NCBI RefSeq assembly: GCF_038738535.1 | Contig: NZ_CP046128.1 | Coordinates: forward strand, 1,674,001 to 1,738,000 | Direction: 5' to 3' | From: Bacillus pumilus | GTDB lineage: Bacteria > Bacillota > Bacilli > Bacillales > Bacillaceae | Length of the DNA stretch: 64,000 nt | Part shown: piece after piece, positions 20,456 to 32,388 of the stretch | Layout of the letters: each line of letters begins with the position of its first letter | How positions within the stretch are numbered: the first letter of the stretch is position 1 | Translations under genes and position numbers: made by a program | The notes under the pieces: model-generated | Databases searched by the model: none | Seen by the model: only the letters and a program-made list of their open reading frames with translations | What the model was told of the DNA's origin: nothing

Positions 20456-20599
20456 ATGGGTAGAGAGCATGATAAACAAGCGCAGTTTACACCAGACCAT
20501 TTAGGGACAAAACCTGTAGCATACAAACGTAATAAAGGAAAAAAGATGCATAATAAATCAAATGAACAGCCTGATGTCATACAGACGAAGGGCGAATAA
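20456..20599 (+). CDS. sspN: Small acid-soluble spore protein SspN
   Basis: A 47-residue hydrophilic protein starting MGREHDKQAQFTPDHLGTKP with the basic middle YKRNKGKKMHNKS, the SspN pattern (xFxPxHLGTK...NKGxxMxxKS). AGGGAGGG lies 7 nt before this ATG; another in-frame ATG at 20453 is too close to it. It precedes tlp exactly as in B. subtilis, where the two are cotranscribed in the forespore. Confidence 0.92.
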   Translation: MGREHDKQAQFTPDHLGTKPVAYKRNKGKKMHNKSNEQPDVIQTKGE

Positions 20600-20612
20600 G
20601 GAGGGTATCATG

Positions 20613-20855
20613 ATGAATGGAAAGTCATATCAATCCAATCCAGATGATCGTTCTGATAATGTTGAAAAGCTGCAAGATATGATCGAAAACACCCTTGACA
20701 ATATCGATGAATCTGAAGCAGCGATGGCCCTTTCGACAGATCAAGAAAAACAGATGATCAAGCAAAAAAATGAAAATAGAAAAATGAGTATTGATGCCAT
20801 GCGTTCTGAGATCAAGGACGAAGAAGCAGCAAGAAAAAATGGCTATACCGAATAA
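20613..20855 (+). CDS. tlp: Small acid-soluble spore protein Tlp
   Basis: An 80-residue helical spore protein with the Tlp core PDDRSDNVEKLQDMIENTLDN, an acidic middle and the end DAMRSEIKDEEAARKNGYTE. Start choice: AAGGAGGG at 20598-20605 fits the ATG at 20613 best (20610 is also possible); codons upstream would overlap sspN. Second gene of sspN-tlp. Confidence 0.95.
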   Translation: MNGKSYQSNPDDRSDNVEKLQDMIENTLDNIDESEAAMALSTDQEKQMIKQKNENRKMSIDAMRSEIKDEEAARKNGYTE

Positions 20856-20880
20856 ACCAGGGATTCCTGGTTTATTTTAT
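20854..20880 (+). terminator. Terminator after tlp
   Basis: AAACCAGG and CCTGGTTT with a 4-nt loop, followed by ATTTTATT. Confidence 0.8.
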
Positions 20881-20958
20881 TGCCTCCTTTTAGAAGAACC
20901 ATTTCGATTGTGGTAAAATGGCAGAGACCTTAGGTTTTGATAGGAGAGCGATGAAAAC

Positions 20959-21381
20959 GTGTATGTATCTAAAAAAGAAATAGAAGTCCGTTATGCAGAA
21001 ACAGACCAAATGGGCATCGTGTATCATGCCAATTATTTAATCTGGATGGAAGTCGGCAGAACAGCACTGATTAAAGAATTAGGATTTTCCTATGCGCAGC
21101 TAGAAGCAGACGGCGCTCTTGCACCCGTTATAGATTTACAGGTGCAATATAAAAAACCATTGCTGTACGGTGAAACAGCGACAGTTCATACATGGATTGA
21201 AGAATACAATGGACTCAAAACGGTGTATGGCTACGAAATTCAAAAGCCTGATGGGCAAACAGCGATTACAGGGACAACCTCACATATTTGTGTAGACAAA
21301 GAAACCTTTAGACCTATTCAATTTAGAAAAGCTTTTCCTGCCTGGCACAAAGTATACGAACAGTCGAAGAAGCAGGTTTAA
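20959..21381 (+). CDS. yneP: YbgC/4-hydroxybenzoyl-CoA-type acyl-CoA thioesterase YneP
   Basis: A 140-residue hotdog-fold thioesterase. The N-terminus VRYAETDQMGIVYHANYLIWMEVGR holds the catalytic aspartate motif (ETDxMGxVxHxxYxxWxExxR). The GTG start has AGGAGAG 10 nt upstream; the ATG at 20951 is in another frame and runs into a stop. It is likely cotranscribed with yneQ 3 bp downstream. Physiological substrate unknown. Confidence 0.88.
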   Translation: MYVSKKEIEVRYAETDQMGIVYHANYLIWMEVGRTALIKELGFSYAQLEADGALAPVIDLQVQYKKPLLYGETATVHTWIEEYNGLKTVYGYEIQKPDGQTAITGTTSHICVDKETFRPIQFRKAFPAWHKVYEQSKKQV

Positions 21382-21384
21382 TTC

Positions 21385-21696
21385 ATGGCGTTTGGTATTA
21401 AAAGAAGCGATCTAAATGCGTGGAAATCAGCTGTCCAGCAAGGAGAACTGGCCTTTTTAACCCATTATTGGCTTGATGACCGTTTCCCGCATGCCAATAC
21501 CGTCACTAAAGCAGCCTGTCAGGATATGAAGCAGTTAATTGAGTGGGGAGAAAAACATGGACTCAAAAAAGAATGGATTCATGACCGCGCAGGGTTTCCA
21601 CACTTTGACTTGATTGGTGAACCACAAAAAAGAATCCTGCAAAAGGAGCGGTCTTTAGGAAACATTCATGAGTATGGGCTATATATTGAAGGATAA
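21385..21696 (+). CDS. yneQ: Conserved cytoplasmic protein YneQ
   Basis: A 103-residue protein (MAFGIKRSDLNAWKSAVQQG, then FLTHYWLDDRFPHANTVTKA and IHDRAGFPHFDLIGEPQK) of the YneQ family, found next to yneP across Bacillus. Function not known. The start is 3 bp after the yneP stop, so expression is probably coupled. Confidence 0.88.
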   Translation: MAFGIKRSDLNAWKSAVQQGELAFLTHYWLDDRFPHANTVTKAACQDMKQLIEWGEKHGLKKEWIHDRAGFPHFDLIGEPQKRILQKERSLGNIHEYGLYIEG

Positions 21697-21700
21697 AACA

Positions 21701-21732
21701 AAAAAGATACCCGAGGGATGAGGTATCTTTTT
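21701..21732. terminator. Bidirectional terminator between yneQ and yneR
   Basis: AAAAAAGATACC and GGTATCTTTTTT arms with a 10-nt loop, flanked by A and T runs. Confidence 0.92.
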
Positions 21733-21735
21733 TGT

Positions 21736-22023
21736 TTATTCATAATGAAACTCTGGTTCTTTCACGGACTCGTTATAATCAATATGCAGATCATGGTTGT
21801 CAAAATACCAAATATCACTTTCTTCAACAAAGAAAGTAATACCTTCTATTTCAGCGGTTGCCCCAGCATTTTGAGGTTCATCTTTTGCGACGCCGAGAGA
21901 AAAGCCTTTTTGTACATTACTGCACCCGCCATATCTCACAAAAAAGCGAACTTGATCACCTTTTTCTAAATCTAATTCATCCTTGTACCAATTGAGTGCA
22001 TCTTCTTTTATTGTTAATTTCAA
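21736..22023 (-). CDS. yneR: HesB-like protein YneR
   Basis: A 95-residue HesB/IscA-like fold protein of the Bacillus YneR type: VRFFVRYGGCSNVQKGFSLG contains the single conserved cysteine, and EGITFFVEESDIWYFDNHDL follows. It lacks the C-terminal CGC pair of true IscA carriers, so an Fe-S role is uncertain. Convergent to yneQ; plsY lies upstream on the same strand. Confidence 0.88.
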   Translation of the reverse strand: MKLTIKEDALNWYKDELDLEKGDQVRFFVRYGGCSNVQKGFSLGVAKDEPQNAGATAEIEGITFFVEESDIWYFDNHDLHIDYNESVKEPEFHYE

Positions 22024-22122
22024 TGTGATCGCCCCTTTTTGAAGTCATGCTGTTTTTTAAAATGCAGGATGCAAAAAACAGCTTTTCTTTCCTTTTACCA
22101 CAGAATGAAACTTATGAAACGG

Positions 22123-22710
22123 CTAGAGCCATTTGATTTTCGGTTCAGTTTTGTTGAGGATTCGTTTGAGGTTGGCGATGTGTCTGTAGATCACAAAACC
22201 AGCAAGAACGGCAACAACAATGATTAAGAATACGTCTTTGGTGAATATGCTGTAAATGAATGTATAGATGCCGGTCAGCATAGATGATAGTGAAACATAT
22301 TTACTAATGTATAAAAATAAGAAAAAAGCAGCGATCATCGTAATAAATAAGAATGGGGTATAAAATAATAACACGCCGCCAGATGTAGCGACTGCTTTTC
22401 CCCCTTTAAATTTTGCAAAGACAGGAAAGCTGTGACCGATAACAGCAGCAACTCCTGCTAATAAGGGATGAATGTCCAGTTGCATGAAAAACGGTAAAGC
22501 AGAAGCAAGGGTCCCCTTTAAAATATCAGCTGAAATCACGATAGACCCTGCTTTTATGCCAAGTGTACGAAATGCATTCGTTGCACCTAGGTTTCCGCTG
22601 CCATGTTCACGGATATCGATACCCTTTGCAGCTTTCCCGACAATGAGACCGGATGGAATACTGCCGAGAAGATAAGCCAAAATAAACATCAAAGCAATTA
22701 ACATCTGCAT
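22123..22710 (-). CDS. plsY: Glycerol-3-phosphate acyltransferase PlsY
   Basis: A membrane enzyme that acylates sn-glycerol-3-phosphate from acyl-phosphate, the first step of phospholipid synthesis in Gram-positive bacteria. The 195 residues have five hydrophobic helices and all three PlsY motifs: [29 protein letters not shown] and [19 protein letters not shown]. It lies opposite yneT as in B. subtilis (formerly yneS). Confidence 0.97.
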   Translation of the reverse strand: MQMLIALMFILAYLLGSIPSGLIVGKAAKGIDIREHGSGNLGATNAFRTLGIKAGSIVISADILKGTLASALPFFMQLDIHPLLAGVAAVIGHSFPVFAKFKGGKAVATSGGVLLFYTPFLFITMIAAFFLFLYISKYVSLSSMLTGIYTFIYSIFTKDVFLIIVVAVLAGFVIYRHIANLKRILNKTEPKIKWL

Positions 22711-22858
22711 AACTCCTTTATATTCTCCCTCTTGTCTTACATTTTAACATGATCTTATGAAAAACATGGGGATCTTTTTTTGAAAAAATCAAAAGCAGAT
22801 GGATTCAGCTTTGTTTTTAAGCAGAAGTTCGCTAAAATAGAGGAAAAGGGGTGTTTGG

Positions 22859-23272
22859 ATGAATCATCCTACGAAACAAGAAATTGGCCGTATATTAAAG
22901 AGCAGTAAACGAATTGCTGTTGTTGGATTATCAGATCAGCCGCACCGTACGTCTTATATGGTGTCTAAAGCGATGCAAGATGCCGGATATGAGATCATTC
23001 CGGTGAACCCAACGATTGATGAAGCACTTGGTGTGAAAGCAGTCGCTTCTTTAAAGGACATCAAAGATCCTGTTGATATCGTCAATGTCTTTAGACGTTC
23101 AGAGTTTTTGCCCGAGGTGGCAGAAGAATTTCTTGAAATGGACGCACCTGTTTTTTGGGCGCAGCAAGGCATCTATCACGAGGAAGCGAAAAGGCTGATT
23201 GAGGAAAATGGCAAGGTCGCCATCATGGATTTATGTATCAAGGTGGCTCATGCAATGACAAAAACTCATTAA
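22859..23272 (+). CDS. yneT: CoA-binding domain protein YneT
   Basis: A 137-residue single-domain Rossmann protein of the CoA_binding_2 family: KRIAVVGLSDQPHRTSYMVS is the nucleotide loop, EIIPVNPTIDEALG and VDIVNVFRRSEFLPEVAEE follow, and it ends IMDLCIKVAH. Related to the CoA-binding domain of succinyl-CoA synthetase; biochemical role unknown. Confidence 0.92.
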   Translation: MNHPTKQEIGRILKSSKRIAVVGLSDQPHRTSYMVSKAMQDAGYEIIPVNPTIDEALGVKAVASLKDIKDPVDIVNVFRRSEFLPEVAEEFLEMDAPVFWAQQGIYHEEAKRLIEENGKVAIMDLCIKVAHAMTKTH

Positions 23273-25655
<2,383 letters not shown>

Positions 25656-25657
25656 AC

Positions 25658-28096
25658 ATGGCACAACAAGAACGATTTCATGATTTACCATTAGAAGAAG
25701 TGATCGGAGACCGGTTTGGTCGCTATAGTAAATATATTATCCAAGACCGTGCGCTTCCAGATGCGCGAGATGGACTAAAGCCTGTACAACGAAGAATCTT
25801 ATATGCGATGTACGCAGAAGGAAACACGCAAGATAAAAACTTCCGTAAAGCCGCGAAAACAGTCGGTAACGTGATTGGTAACTATCATCCGCACGGTGAC
25901 TCATCTGTTTATGAAGCGATGGTGAGAATGAGTCAGAATTGGAAAGTACGAAATGTGCTCATTGAGATGCATGGGAATAACGGGAGTATCGATGGAGATC
26001 CGCCTGCTGCCATGCGTTATACGGAAGCAAGGCTTTCTGCCATTGCTTCAGAGCTATTAAAGGACTTAGACAAGGAAACGGTCGAATTTGTCGCAAACTT
26101 TGATGATACAAGCAAGGAGCCAGTTGTTTTACCAGCGATGTTTCCAAACCTTCTCGTGAATGGATCAACAGGGATTTCAGCAGGTTATGCCACCGATATC
26201 CCGCCGCATCATCTGGGAGAAGTGATTGATGGTGTCATTAAACGAATCGAACAGCCGCATTGTACGGTTGAGGATTTAATGACAGTCATCAAAGGTCCAG
26301 ATTTCCCAACAGGCGGTATCATTCAAGGGGTCGACGGCATTAAGAAGGCTTATGAAACAGGAAAAGGAAAGATTATGATTCGCGGAAAAGCGGAAATTGA
26401 AACCATCCGCGGCGGACGCCAGCAAATCGTGATCACAGAAATTCCTTATGAAGTGAATAAAGCCAATCTTGTCAAAAAGATGGACGAGTTCCGAATTGAA
26501 AGAAAAGTTGAAGGAATTTCAGAGGTTCGAGATGAGACTGACCGAACTGGGCTTCGAATCGTGGTAGAGCTGAAAAAAGAAGCAGATGCAAATGGTGTCT
26601 TGAATTTCTTATATAAAAACTCAGATCTGCAAATTCCATATAACTTTAATATGGTGGCGATTCATAATCGTAGACCAACCTTAATGACGCTGACAACTAT
26701 ACTTGATGCATATATTGCCCATCAAAAAGAAGTGGTGACGAACCGCTCAGCATATGAGCTTCGAAAAGCAAAGGAACGCCACCATATTGTAGACGGATTA
26801 ATTAAGGCGCTTTCCATCTTAGATGAAGTCATTGCCACAATCCGCTCCTCTAATGATAAGCGAGATGCGAAAAACAACTTGATGGAGAAATATGACTTTA
26901 CAGAAGCACAATCAGAAGCGATTGTTTCCCTCCAGTTATATCGTTTAACGAATACGGATATTACGCAATTAAGAGACGAAGCTAGTGAGCTTGATGTGCG
27001 TATAACAGAACTTGAAGACATTTTAGGTAACGAGAAAAAGCTGCTAAAGGTCATTACAAACAGTTTGAAAAAGCTCAAAAAGACATATGCTGATGAGAGA
27101 CGATCTGTCATTGAGGAAAAAATCGAAGAAATTAAGATTAACCTTGAAGTGATGATCGCCTCAGAGGATGTTTACGTCACGGTGACGAAGGATGGGTACA
27201 TCAAACGGACAAGCCAGCGCTCCTATGCTGCATCTAACGGTAAGGACTTTGGCATGAAGGATACAGACCGCCTGATTCATCAGTTTGAAATGAATACAAC
27301 GGATGTCCTCCTATTGTTCACGAATAAAGGGAGCTATATTTATTGTCCAGTTCATCAGCTGCCAGACATACGCTGGAAAGACATGGGGCAGCATATTACA
27401 AATATCATTTCAATTGATCGTGATGAATCAATTCAAAAAGCTATTCCAATTAAAGAATTTGATGAAACGTCGTATCTCCTGTTCTTTACAAAAGGCGGAA
27501 TGGTGAAGAAAACAGAGCTTCTTCAATATAAAGCGCAGCGCTATTCGAAACCGCTTGTCGCCTTGAACCTAAAAGGAGACGATGAACTCGTGGATGTCCA
27601 TGTGACAACAGGACAGCAGGAATTGTTTATTGCGACGAAAAATGGCTATGGATTGTGGTTTGATGAAGAAGAAGTAAGTGTTGTTGGTCCGAGAGCGGCT
27701 GGTGTCAAAGGAATCAACTTGAAGGATGGGGACGAAGTAGTCTCTGGTCAGATCATTGATCCGAAAAACGATGTCCTCGTGCTGACGACTCAAAGAGGGG
27801 CTGTGAAGCGAATGAACCTCTCTGAATTTGATAAAACATCTAGAGCCAAACGCGGAGTTCTGATGCTAAGAGAATTAAAGAAAAACCCACACCGTATTGT
27901 GGCTGTTATTGCTGCATCACTGCACGATACACTTGAGATTGATACGGATAAGGGTACAACGATTCCGCTTGATATCTCTACTTTAAGAGCGAATGACCGC
28001 TATAGCAATGGATCATTTATTGTAGATGAGGAAGAGCAGGGAGAAGTAACACATGTCCTTGTCACACCTCAACCTGCGCCAGATGACAATAAATAA
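25658..28096 (+). CDS. parC: DNA topoisomerase IV subunit A
   Basis: The DNA breakage-reunion subunit. The 812 residues start with the winged-helix/tower region ([20 protein letters not shown]). The active-site tyrosine is Tyr121 in [10 protein letters not shown], and the quinolone-determining stretch is [14 protein letters not shown] with Ser and Glu at the usual positions. The C-terminal beta-pinwheel DNA-wrapping domain begins near [23 protein letters not shown] precedes the ATG. Choice of ParC over GyrA follows from the parE partner and synteny. Confidence 0.97.
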   Translation: MAQQERFHDLPLEEVIGDRFGRYSKYIIQDRALPDARDGLKPVQRRILYAMYAEGNTQDKNFRKAAKTVGNVIGNYHPHGDSSVYEAMVRMSQNWKVRNVLIEMHGNNGSIDGDPPAAMRYTEARLSAIASELLKDLDKETVEFVANFDDTSKEPVVLPAMFPNLLVNGSTGISAGYATDIPPHHLGEVIDGVIKRIEQPHCTVEDLMTVIKGPDFPTGGIIQGVDGIKKAYETGKGKIMIRGKAEIETIRGGRQQIVITEIPYEVNKANLVKKMDEFRIERKVEGISEVRDETDRTGLRIVVELKKEADANGVLNFLYKNSDLQIPYNFNMVAIHNRRPTLMTLTTILDAYIAHQKEVVTNRSAYELRKAKERHHIVDGLIKALSILDEVIATIRSSNDKRDAKNNLMEKYDFTEAQSEAIVSLQLYRLTNTDITQLRDEASELDVRITELEDILGNEKKLLKVITNSLKKLKKTYADERRSVIEEKIEEIKINLEVMIASEDVYVTVTKDGYIKRTSQRSYAASNGKDFGMKDTDRLIHQFEMNTTDVLLLFTNKGSYIYCPVHQLPDIRWKDMGQHITNIISIDRDESIQKAIPIKEFDETSYLLFFTKGGMVKKTELLQYKAQRYSKPLVALNLKGDDELVDVHVTTGQQELFIATKNGYGLWFDEEEVSVVGPRAAGVKGINLKDGDEVVSGQIIDPKNDVLVLTTQRGAVKRMNLSEFDKTSRAKRGVLMLRELKKNPHRIVAVIAASLHDTLEIDTDKGTTIPLDISTLRANDRYSNGSFIVDEEEQGEVTHVLVTPQPAPDDNK

Positions 28097-28104
28097 GCAA
28101 ACGA

Positions 28105-28135
28105 AAACCCCCTGTAATAAACAGGGGGTTTCTTT
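28105..28135 (+). terminator. Terminator after parC
   Basis: AAACCCCCTGT pairs with ACAGGGGGTTT around a 5-nt loop, with T residues after it. Confidence 0.93.
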
Positions 28136-28149
28136 TATATACGGGTCAT

Positions 28150-28275
28150 TTAGCTCTCGTGGTTGCCAAACATGCTTGTAATGGCGTGCACTACTTCAAT
28201 TCCTTGGTAGACGAAAAGAGAAAGTGAAGTGACAGAGAATAGACCTAGAATAAATACTCTTAAGAAAAATAACAT
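28150..28275 (-). CDS. 41-residue membrane peptide of unknown function
   Basis: A short frame, MLFFLRVFILGLFSVTSLSL then FVYQGIEVVHAITSMFGNHES, with a perfect GGGAGG site 8 nt before its ATG. Residues 2-23 form one membrane helix followed by a short polar tail. It lies between the parC terminator and the next minus-strand membrane protein gene, with which it may be coexpressed. I do not recognise it; the ribosome site and membrane-peptide composition are the evidence. Confidence 0.6.
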   Translation of the reverse strand: MLFFLRVFILGLFSVTSLSLFVYQGIEVVHAITSMFGNHES

Positions 28276-28318
28276 CGTGTAAAACCTCCCAATTTTTGTT
28301 TTGATTTAGATGGTTGGG

Positions 28319-28654
28319 TTAAACACGAGATAGTCGGAAATAAGAAGATTGATAGAATACTGCAAGTAAATGCTTCTTTTTCCGGTCAAATTGATCAGTA
28401 TGAGTGATGCGTGCAAATCCAGCTGTCATACTGCCAATCATCAGCAGTACTGTAAATGCGGCAAATACTGCGCTCACATGTTTTTGTTTCTTTTCATCGC
28501 CCATTGTCTGAGCGATTTTCATTTCATGTGATTCTTGATCGGCAACCACCTTTGCATGATGGTATACCTGAACGGAATGAGGCATTGAGAACAAATGAAA
28601 ACTTGCGAGTGCTATGAATAAGACAGCTAATTTTAGCAGCATATTTTTTTTCAT
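28319..28654 (-). CDS. Small membrane protein of unknown function, two membrane helices
   Basis: A 111-residue product: helix 1 (MLLKLAVLFIALASFHLFSM), an extracytoplasmic His/charged loop of about 45 residues (VYHHAKVVADQESHEMKIAQ, DEKKQKH), helix 2 (SAVFAAFTVLLMIGSMTAGF) and a basic cytoplasmic tail. AGGAAGGGG sets the ATG at 28654 rather than a GTG three codons earlier. No family recognised. The 28660-28814 stretch upstream holds nothing else I can support. Confidence 0.65.
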   Translation of the reverse strand: MKKNMLLKLAVLFIALASFHLFSMPHSVQVYHHAKVVADQESHEMKIAQTMGDEKKQKHVSAVFAAFTVLLMIGSMTAGFARITHTDQFDRKKKHLLAVFYQSSYFRLSRV

Positions 28655-28817
28655 TTTTCTCACCCCTTCCTGTTTATTTTCATGATCTTACCACGTTTTC
28701 TGTTATTTGAAAAGTCTTATTTTTTTACTTTCCCTCTTTAAAAAAGCGATAAACATCAGGACATTTATAGGACTGTTTCACTTCATGAAAGGTTTCAATT
28801 TTATTTTTTAAATTTAA

Positions 28818-28850
28818 AAAAAGTGCCATGATCGAGGATCAGACACTTTT
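28818..28850 (-). terminator. Terminator after the MFS transporter gene
   Basis: On the minus strand AAAAGTG...CACTTTT with an inner TGATC/GATCA stem ends in a T7 run; it overlaps the stop codon. Confidence 0.85.
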
Positions 28851-30021
28851 AGTGAACTTGTAATGAACGCGGTTTTGCTACAGCTTTTGTAAAGATTCCT
28901 GCAATACATATGGCGAATAAAACAAAAATAAAGGCATGAAGCAGTCCTACTTGATTGGCAAGCAGCCCTAATATAGGCGGCCCAGAAAGAGAGGCTGTAT
29001 AACCTGATAAGGTCACAATGCTGACGCGTTTCACGGCGTACCGGCTATCATCACCAGCTGCAGAAATGGTTAGCGGGAAGCCTAAAGAAGCGCCAAGTCC
29101 CCATAAAAAGATCGATATCATACATACAACAAGTGAAATCTTTAAAATGACCAGAAATAGTCCGGCGGCGGCTGATAAAATCGCAATTCTTAGCAATAAC
29201 ACCCTGCCGAAACGATCGATCAAACGTCCGCTGATTAGTCTGCCGCTAATCATCCCGCATAAAAATAAAGCATAGATGACTGTACTCATGGAATGTGAAA
29301 CCTGGTAGCCATCCACCATCGCAAGTGGAATCCAATCATTGGCAGACCCTTCGACAAACGCAAGACATAAGGCGATCATCGCAAGAGAGACCGTTCGTTT
29401 GTTCAGCCATGGCGTTTGAGTATCATCTATTGTATCTGACTGCTTCTCATGCTGATCCTTTCCTGTACCGTGCGGAATAAACCGTGTGCAAATCAAGATG
29501 CTGAGAAAGAAAAGAAGGGCAATGACTAGTAGGTGATTCAGCACAGAGACCCCTAGATGAATAAAAAGAATGCCAGCTCCTGCTCCAATTAAAGTGCCAA
29601 TGCTAAAGGAAGCGTGCAATATAGGCAAAATGGTTTTCTTGATACTGTATTCAATTTCTGTCCCTTCTAGGTTCATCGCCACATTGCACATACCTGAGCC
29701 TGCTCCAAAAAGAAATAGACCGGCAGTGACAACAAAGATAGAAGAGAGTGTTGAACCAATGGCAAGAGTGGTGAATCCAAGGAACATCAAAAAAGCACTA
29801 ATCACAATCGCCACGCGGCCGCCTTTTTTTCGAACAAATACATTTGAAAGAATAAGCCCGACAATTGAACCAACGGATAAGCCAAGTAAAATAAGTCCCA
29901 TCGTTCCTGTATTGGCTTGTAATAAATCTCTAACTTCCGGTGTCCGTGAAAACCATGTAGAGATGGAAATACCAGACATCGTGAAAATAACTATAATCGC
30001 TTTATACCACTTTAATTCCAT
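28849..30021 (-). CDS. MFS transporter, 12 membrane helices
   Basis: A 390-residue major facilitator protein with about 12 helices. The N-terminal half contains GLSVGSIVGLILSNVFVRKKGG (a motif-A-like loop) and LFGAGSGMCNVAMNLEGTEIE; the C-terminal half has GMISGRLISGRLIDRFGRVL and FLWGLGASLGFPLTISAAGD. The middle loop (about 185-210) is long and charged. Pattern resembles YbjJ/fucose-permease-type carriers; the substrate is unknown. Confidence 0.85.
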   Translation of the reverse strand: MELKWYKAIIVIFTMSGISISTWFSRTPEVRDLLQANTGTMGLILLGLSVGSIVGLILSNVFVRKKGGRVAIVISAFLMFLGFTTLAIGSTLSSIFVVTAGLFLFGAGSGMCNVAMNLEGTEIEYSIKKTILPILHASFSIGTLIGAGAGILFIHLGVSVLNHLLVIALLFFLSILICTRFIPHGTGKDQHEKQSDTIDDTQTPWLNKRTVSLAMIALCLAFVEGSANDWIPLAMVDGYQVSHSMSTVIYALFLCGMISGRLISGRLIDRFGRVLLLRIAILSAAAGLFLVILKISLVVCMISIFLWGLGASLGFPLTISAAGDDSRYAVKRVSIVTLSGYTASLSGPPILGLLANQVGLLHAFIFVLFAICIAGIFTKAVAKPRSLQVH

Positions 30022-30340
30022 CTAATCCCTCACATTTAAAGATATATCTGTAACTGAACAAATCTACTCGATTATAAATGAGATGAGCTGATTCGTAAAT
30101 AACTTGAGGCAGGAACATGACCAATTCTAGTCAAAATAAATCTTGCCTTCCCAATTCTTTAAAATAAACATAATGGGGAGGAAGCATGTCGGTGAAAGGA
30201 GACGGGATTGAGCCAGAAATGTACAAACAAACTTAAAGGCAGCGCTATCACAGGTTAAGACGTCATTTGGAATATGTCGAATGGTCAATTGGTTACCAAA
30301 TGATGTATCAGGATAAATAGAAGGGGAGGAGAGGATCAAC
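30022..30340. other. Non-coding stretch upstream of the maa remnant
   Basis: No intact gene. A short plus-strand reading (about 30222-30318) translates as LKAALSQVKTSFGICRMVNW and stops soon after; with interrupted frames before it, this looks like another small gene remnant, not identified. Confidence 0.4.
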
Positions 30341-30809
30341 ATGAAAAGTGAAAAGGAAAAAATGATCCAAGGAGAACATTATGTATCTAGTGTGACCAAA
30401 CCCTAATTGCAGATCGAAAAAGAGCGAGACAATTGACATTTGCATACCAGCAAACCAATCAGCCAGAAAAAAGAACATCCATTTTAAAGGAATTATTAGG
30501 CGCTTGCGGAAATGATGTCGTTTTTGAAGGAAGGCTGCAGTGCGATTACGGATACAATATCGAGGTTGGCGAGCATTTTTTGCAAATTTTGATGCAGTAT
30601 TATTAGACGTTTGCAAAATTACCATAGAACGTGCAAAATGCATTGAATTCGGCAAACCAGTCACCATTGGAAACCACGTATGGATTGGCGACAATGCTGT
30701 CATAGCATCTGGTGCCGTTGTGACAAAAAGTGTTCCAGCAAACGTCGTGGTTGGCGGAAATCCTGCGAAAATCATAAAATATCTTGGTGAATTAAAATCT
30801 GGCGAATAA
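30341..30809 (+). pseudogene. maa: Decayed maltose O-acetyltransferase gene
   Basis: The reading MKSEKEKMIQGEHYVSSV starts at 30341 with a good AAGGGGAGGAG site, then breaks with a stop and frameshift. It resumes as RARQLTFAYQQTNQ...[30 protein letters not shown], loses one T in a T run (frameshift), and continues as [12 protein letters not shown]. The central part of the hexapeptide acetyltransferase domain is deleted: ITI is joined directly to ER...[15 protein letters not shown], and a further dozen residues are missing before [20 protein letters not shown]. The end [15 protein letters not shown] is intact. At least two frame breaks and two in-frame deletions make it inactive. Confidence 0.9.
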
Positions 30810-30900
30810 ACGCGAATAAACAAGGATTTTGATTTTTTCTTTTTTGTCTCAATAAGATAAGTATACTTAGATTTGAGACAAAAGAAATACATTCTTTTTA

Positions 30901-30934
<34 letters not shown>

Positions 30935-31093
30935 AAAAGAAATGAATAAGATTTCGTCTTCATAGCTTCATATGTACTAGAAGGTAAATGTGGATCCATT
31001 ATGGTACAGTCCCTCTTATCCATCTCCAACTGCCTCTTTCGTTAGGGTCATAATTGTTTAAGTAAAGTTAGTTGCTCCGTTTGTTCAATAAGA

Positions 31094-31120
31094 AAAGGAG
31101 GTGCCGCAGCTACCTCCTTT
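31094..31120 (-). terminator. Terminator downstream of the GNAT gene
   Basis: AAAGGAGGT and ACCTCCTTT arms around a 9-nt loop; on the minus strand the stem is followed by T residues. The remaining stretch 30810-31093 shows nothing I can support. Confidence 0.75.
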
Positions 31121-31172
31121 GTTAAGTCAAAGCACCCTTTAGTTTTATAAGCAACACTTCGAAAATACGAGA

Positions 31173-31754
31173 TTATTGTAGCATACTCTCCAATTTGTCC
31201 TTCACTAGCACCCATTCTAGGTCGATTACACTGTAATACACAGAGTCTCTTAAATAACCGTCAGGCATCACCATATGATTTCGAAGCACCCCTTCTTTTA
31301 CCAAACCCAACCGTTCAATTGCCTGCTGAGACCGCACATTTCTGCTATCTGTTTTCAACTGAACACGAATTGTCCCAAGTGTTTCAAAGCAGTGTTTCAA
31401 AAGAAGATACTTACATTCTGTATTTATTCTAGTTCGCCAAACAGTTGGAGACAGCCATGTCCAACCAATTTCCAAGTTACGATTTGGTATGGATATATTA
31501 AGAAAACGAGTGCTTCCCACAATTTTCCCCGAATTCTTATCCAAGATAACAAAAGGAAATTCGCTTCCTTGCTCTCTCGCTTGAAGTGCTCCATTCACAA
31601 GGGACTTCATATCTTCAATCGATTGAACCCTCATTGGCATGTGTGCCCATATATCTGGATTGTTTCCCGCATCAAATAATTCCTGTACGTGATAATCTTC
31701 CATAGGTTGTATCTTTACTCTATCTCCTATTAATACTACAGGCGTTATCTCCAT
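31173..31754 (-). CDS. GNAT family N-acetyltransferase (RimJ/RimL type)
   Basis: A 193-residue acetyl-CoA-dependent transferase. Family landmarks: LIGDRVKIQPMEDYHVQELF at the N-terminus, VGSTRFLNISIPNRNLEIGW (beta strands 4-5), and the acetyl-CoA end region RTRINTECKYLLLKHCFETL, then VRSQQAIERLGLVKEGVLRN and YLRDSVYYSVIDLEW. This subfamily includes ribosomal-protein and small-molecule acetyltransferases; the substrate is not predictable. It stands alone in a region of decayed genes. Confidence 0.85.
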   Translation of the reverse strand: MEITPVVLIGDRVKIQPMEDYHVQELFDAGNNPDIWAHMPMRVQSIEDMKSLVNGALQAREQGSEFPFVILDKNSGKIVGSTRFLNISIPNRNLEIGWTWLSPTVWRTRINTECKYLLLKHCFETLGTIRVQLKTDSRNVRSQQAIERLGLVKEGVLRNHMVMPDGYLRDSVYYSVIDLEWVLVKDKLESMLQ

Positions 31755-31864
31755 AATTCTTCTTCTCTCCTTTTCTTCTTTGGTATGGTTATATATATCA
31801 ACTAAGTAATTTTTCTTTTGACAACTCAGATAGTTTGTTCTGCTTTGTTAAATAGACGAGAGTA

Positions 31865-32173
31865 TTATAAATGTGTTTGTAAAGTAACGCATTTAGAAGT
31901 TGTTCTCATGCCTACAATTGTTCCTAAATCATGAAATGGACTGTCTGGTTGGATAATAAGTCGTGCTGCCACCCAACTCAAATCTTCTGAGTCCATTTTT
32001 AGATATTGGCTTAAAGAAGACCCTATACCTTTAGCTTTAGTGTTGATAGTATCAAATAAACTGATCTCTTCTTCATCTTCCAAATAATGAAAAGCTAAAA
32101 ATGGCACATTAATGAATGCATTTGTTTCTTCTAAATATAACTTAATTCCACCTAATCGATGCTGACCTTCCAT
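31865..32173 (-). pseudogene. Fragment of a DGQHR/DndB-like protein
   Basis: The 102-residue reading starts at MEGQHRLGGIKLYLEE, where the family signature (DGQHR) normally lies well inside the protein, and runs through INVPFLAFHYLEDEEEISLF, DTINTKAKGIGSSLSQYL and SWVAARLI before an early stop. The family (DndB and relatives, linked to DNA phosphorothioation or other defence loci) is normally several hundred residues, so both ends are missing. No dnd or other defence genes are nearby. Confidence 0.65.
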
Positions 32174-32176
32174 TTG

Positions 32177-32355
32177 TTAAAGAGACATTTGAAAATGGTG
32201 ACAAGTAATATCTAATCCAACTTTAAGGTAGAATCTATGTGCATCATGCCTATGAACACCAGAATCTAAATGAAATTGTTCACACTCATTTTCCTTTGCT
32301 TGACTTATTAGCCAATCCCATAGAATTTTTGCATACTCGATCATCGCAATCCACT
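32177..32355 (-). pseudogene. C-terminal remnant of a GNAT acetyltransferase
   Basis: On the minus strand the frame ending at 32177 reads WIAMIEYAKILWDWLISQ, AKENECEQFHLDSGVHRHDA and HRFYLKVGLDITCHHFQMSL, then stop. HLDSG.....AHRFY...G is the C-terminal acetyl-CoA/substrate region of GNAT enzymes. The N-terminal two thirds are missing. Confidence 0.75.
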
Positions 32356-32388
32356 GAATTGATGTCTCCTTTCACAATATAAAAGATA

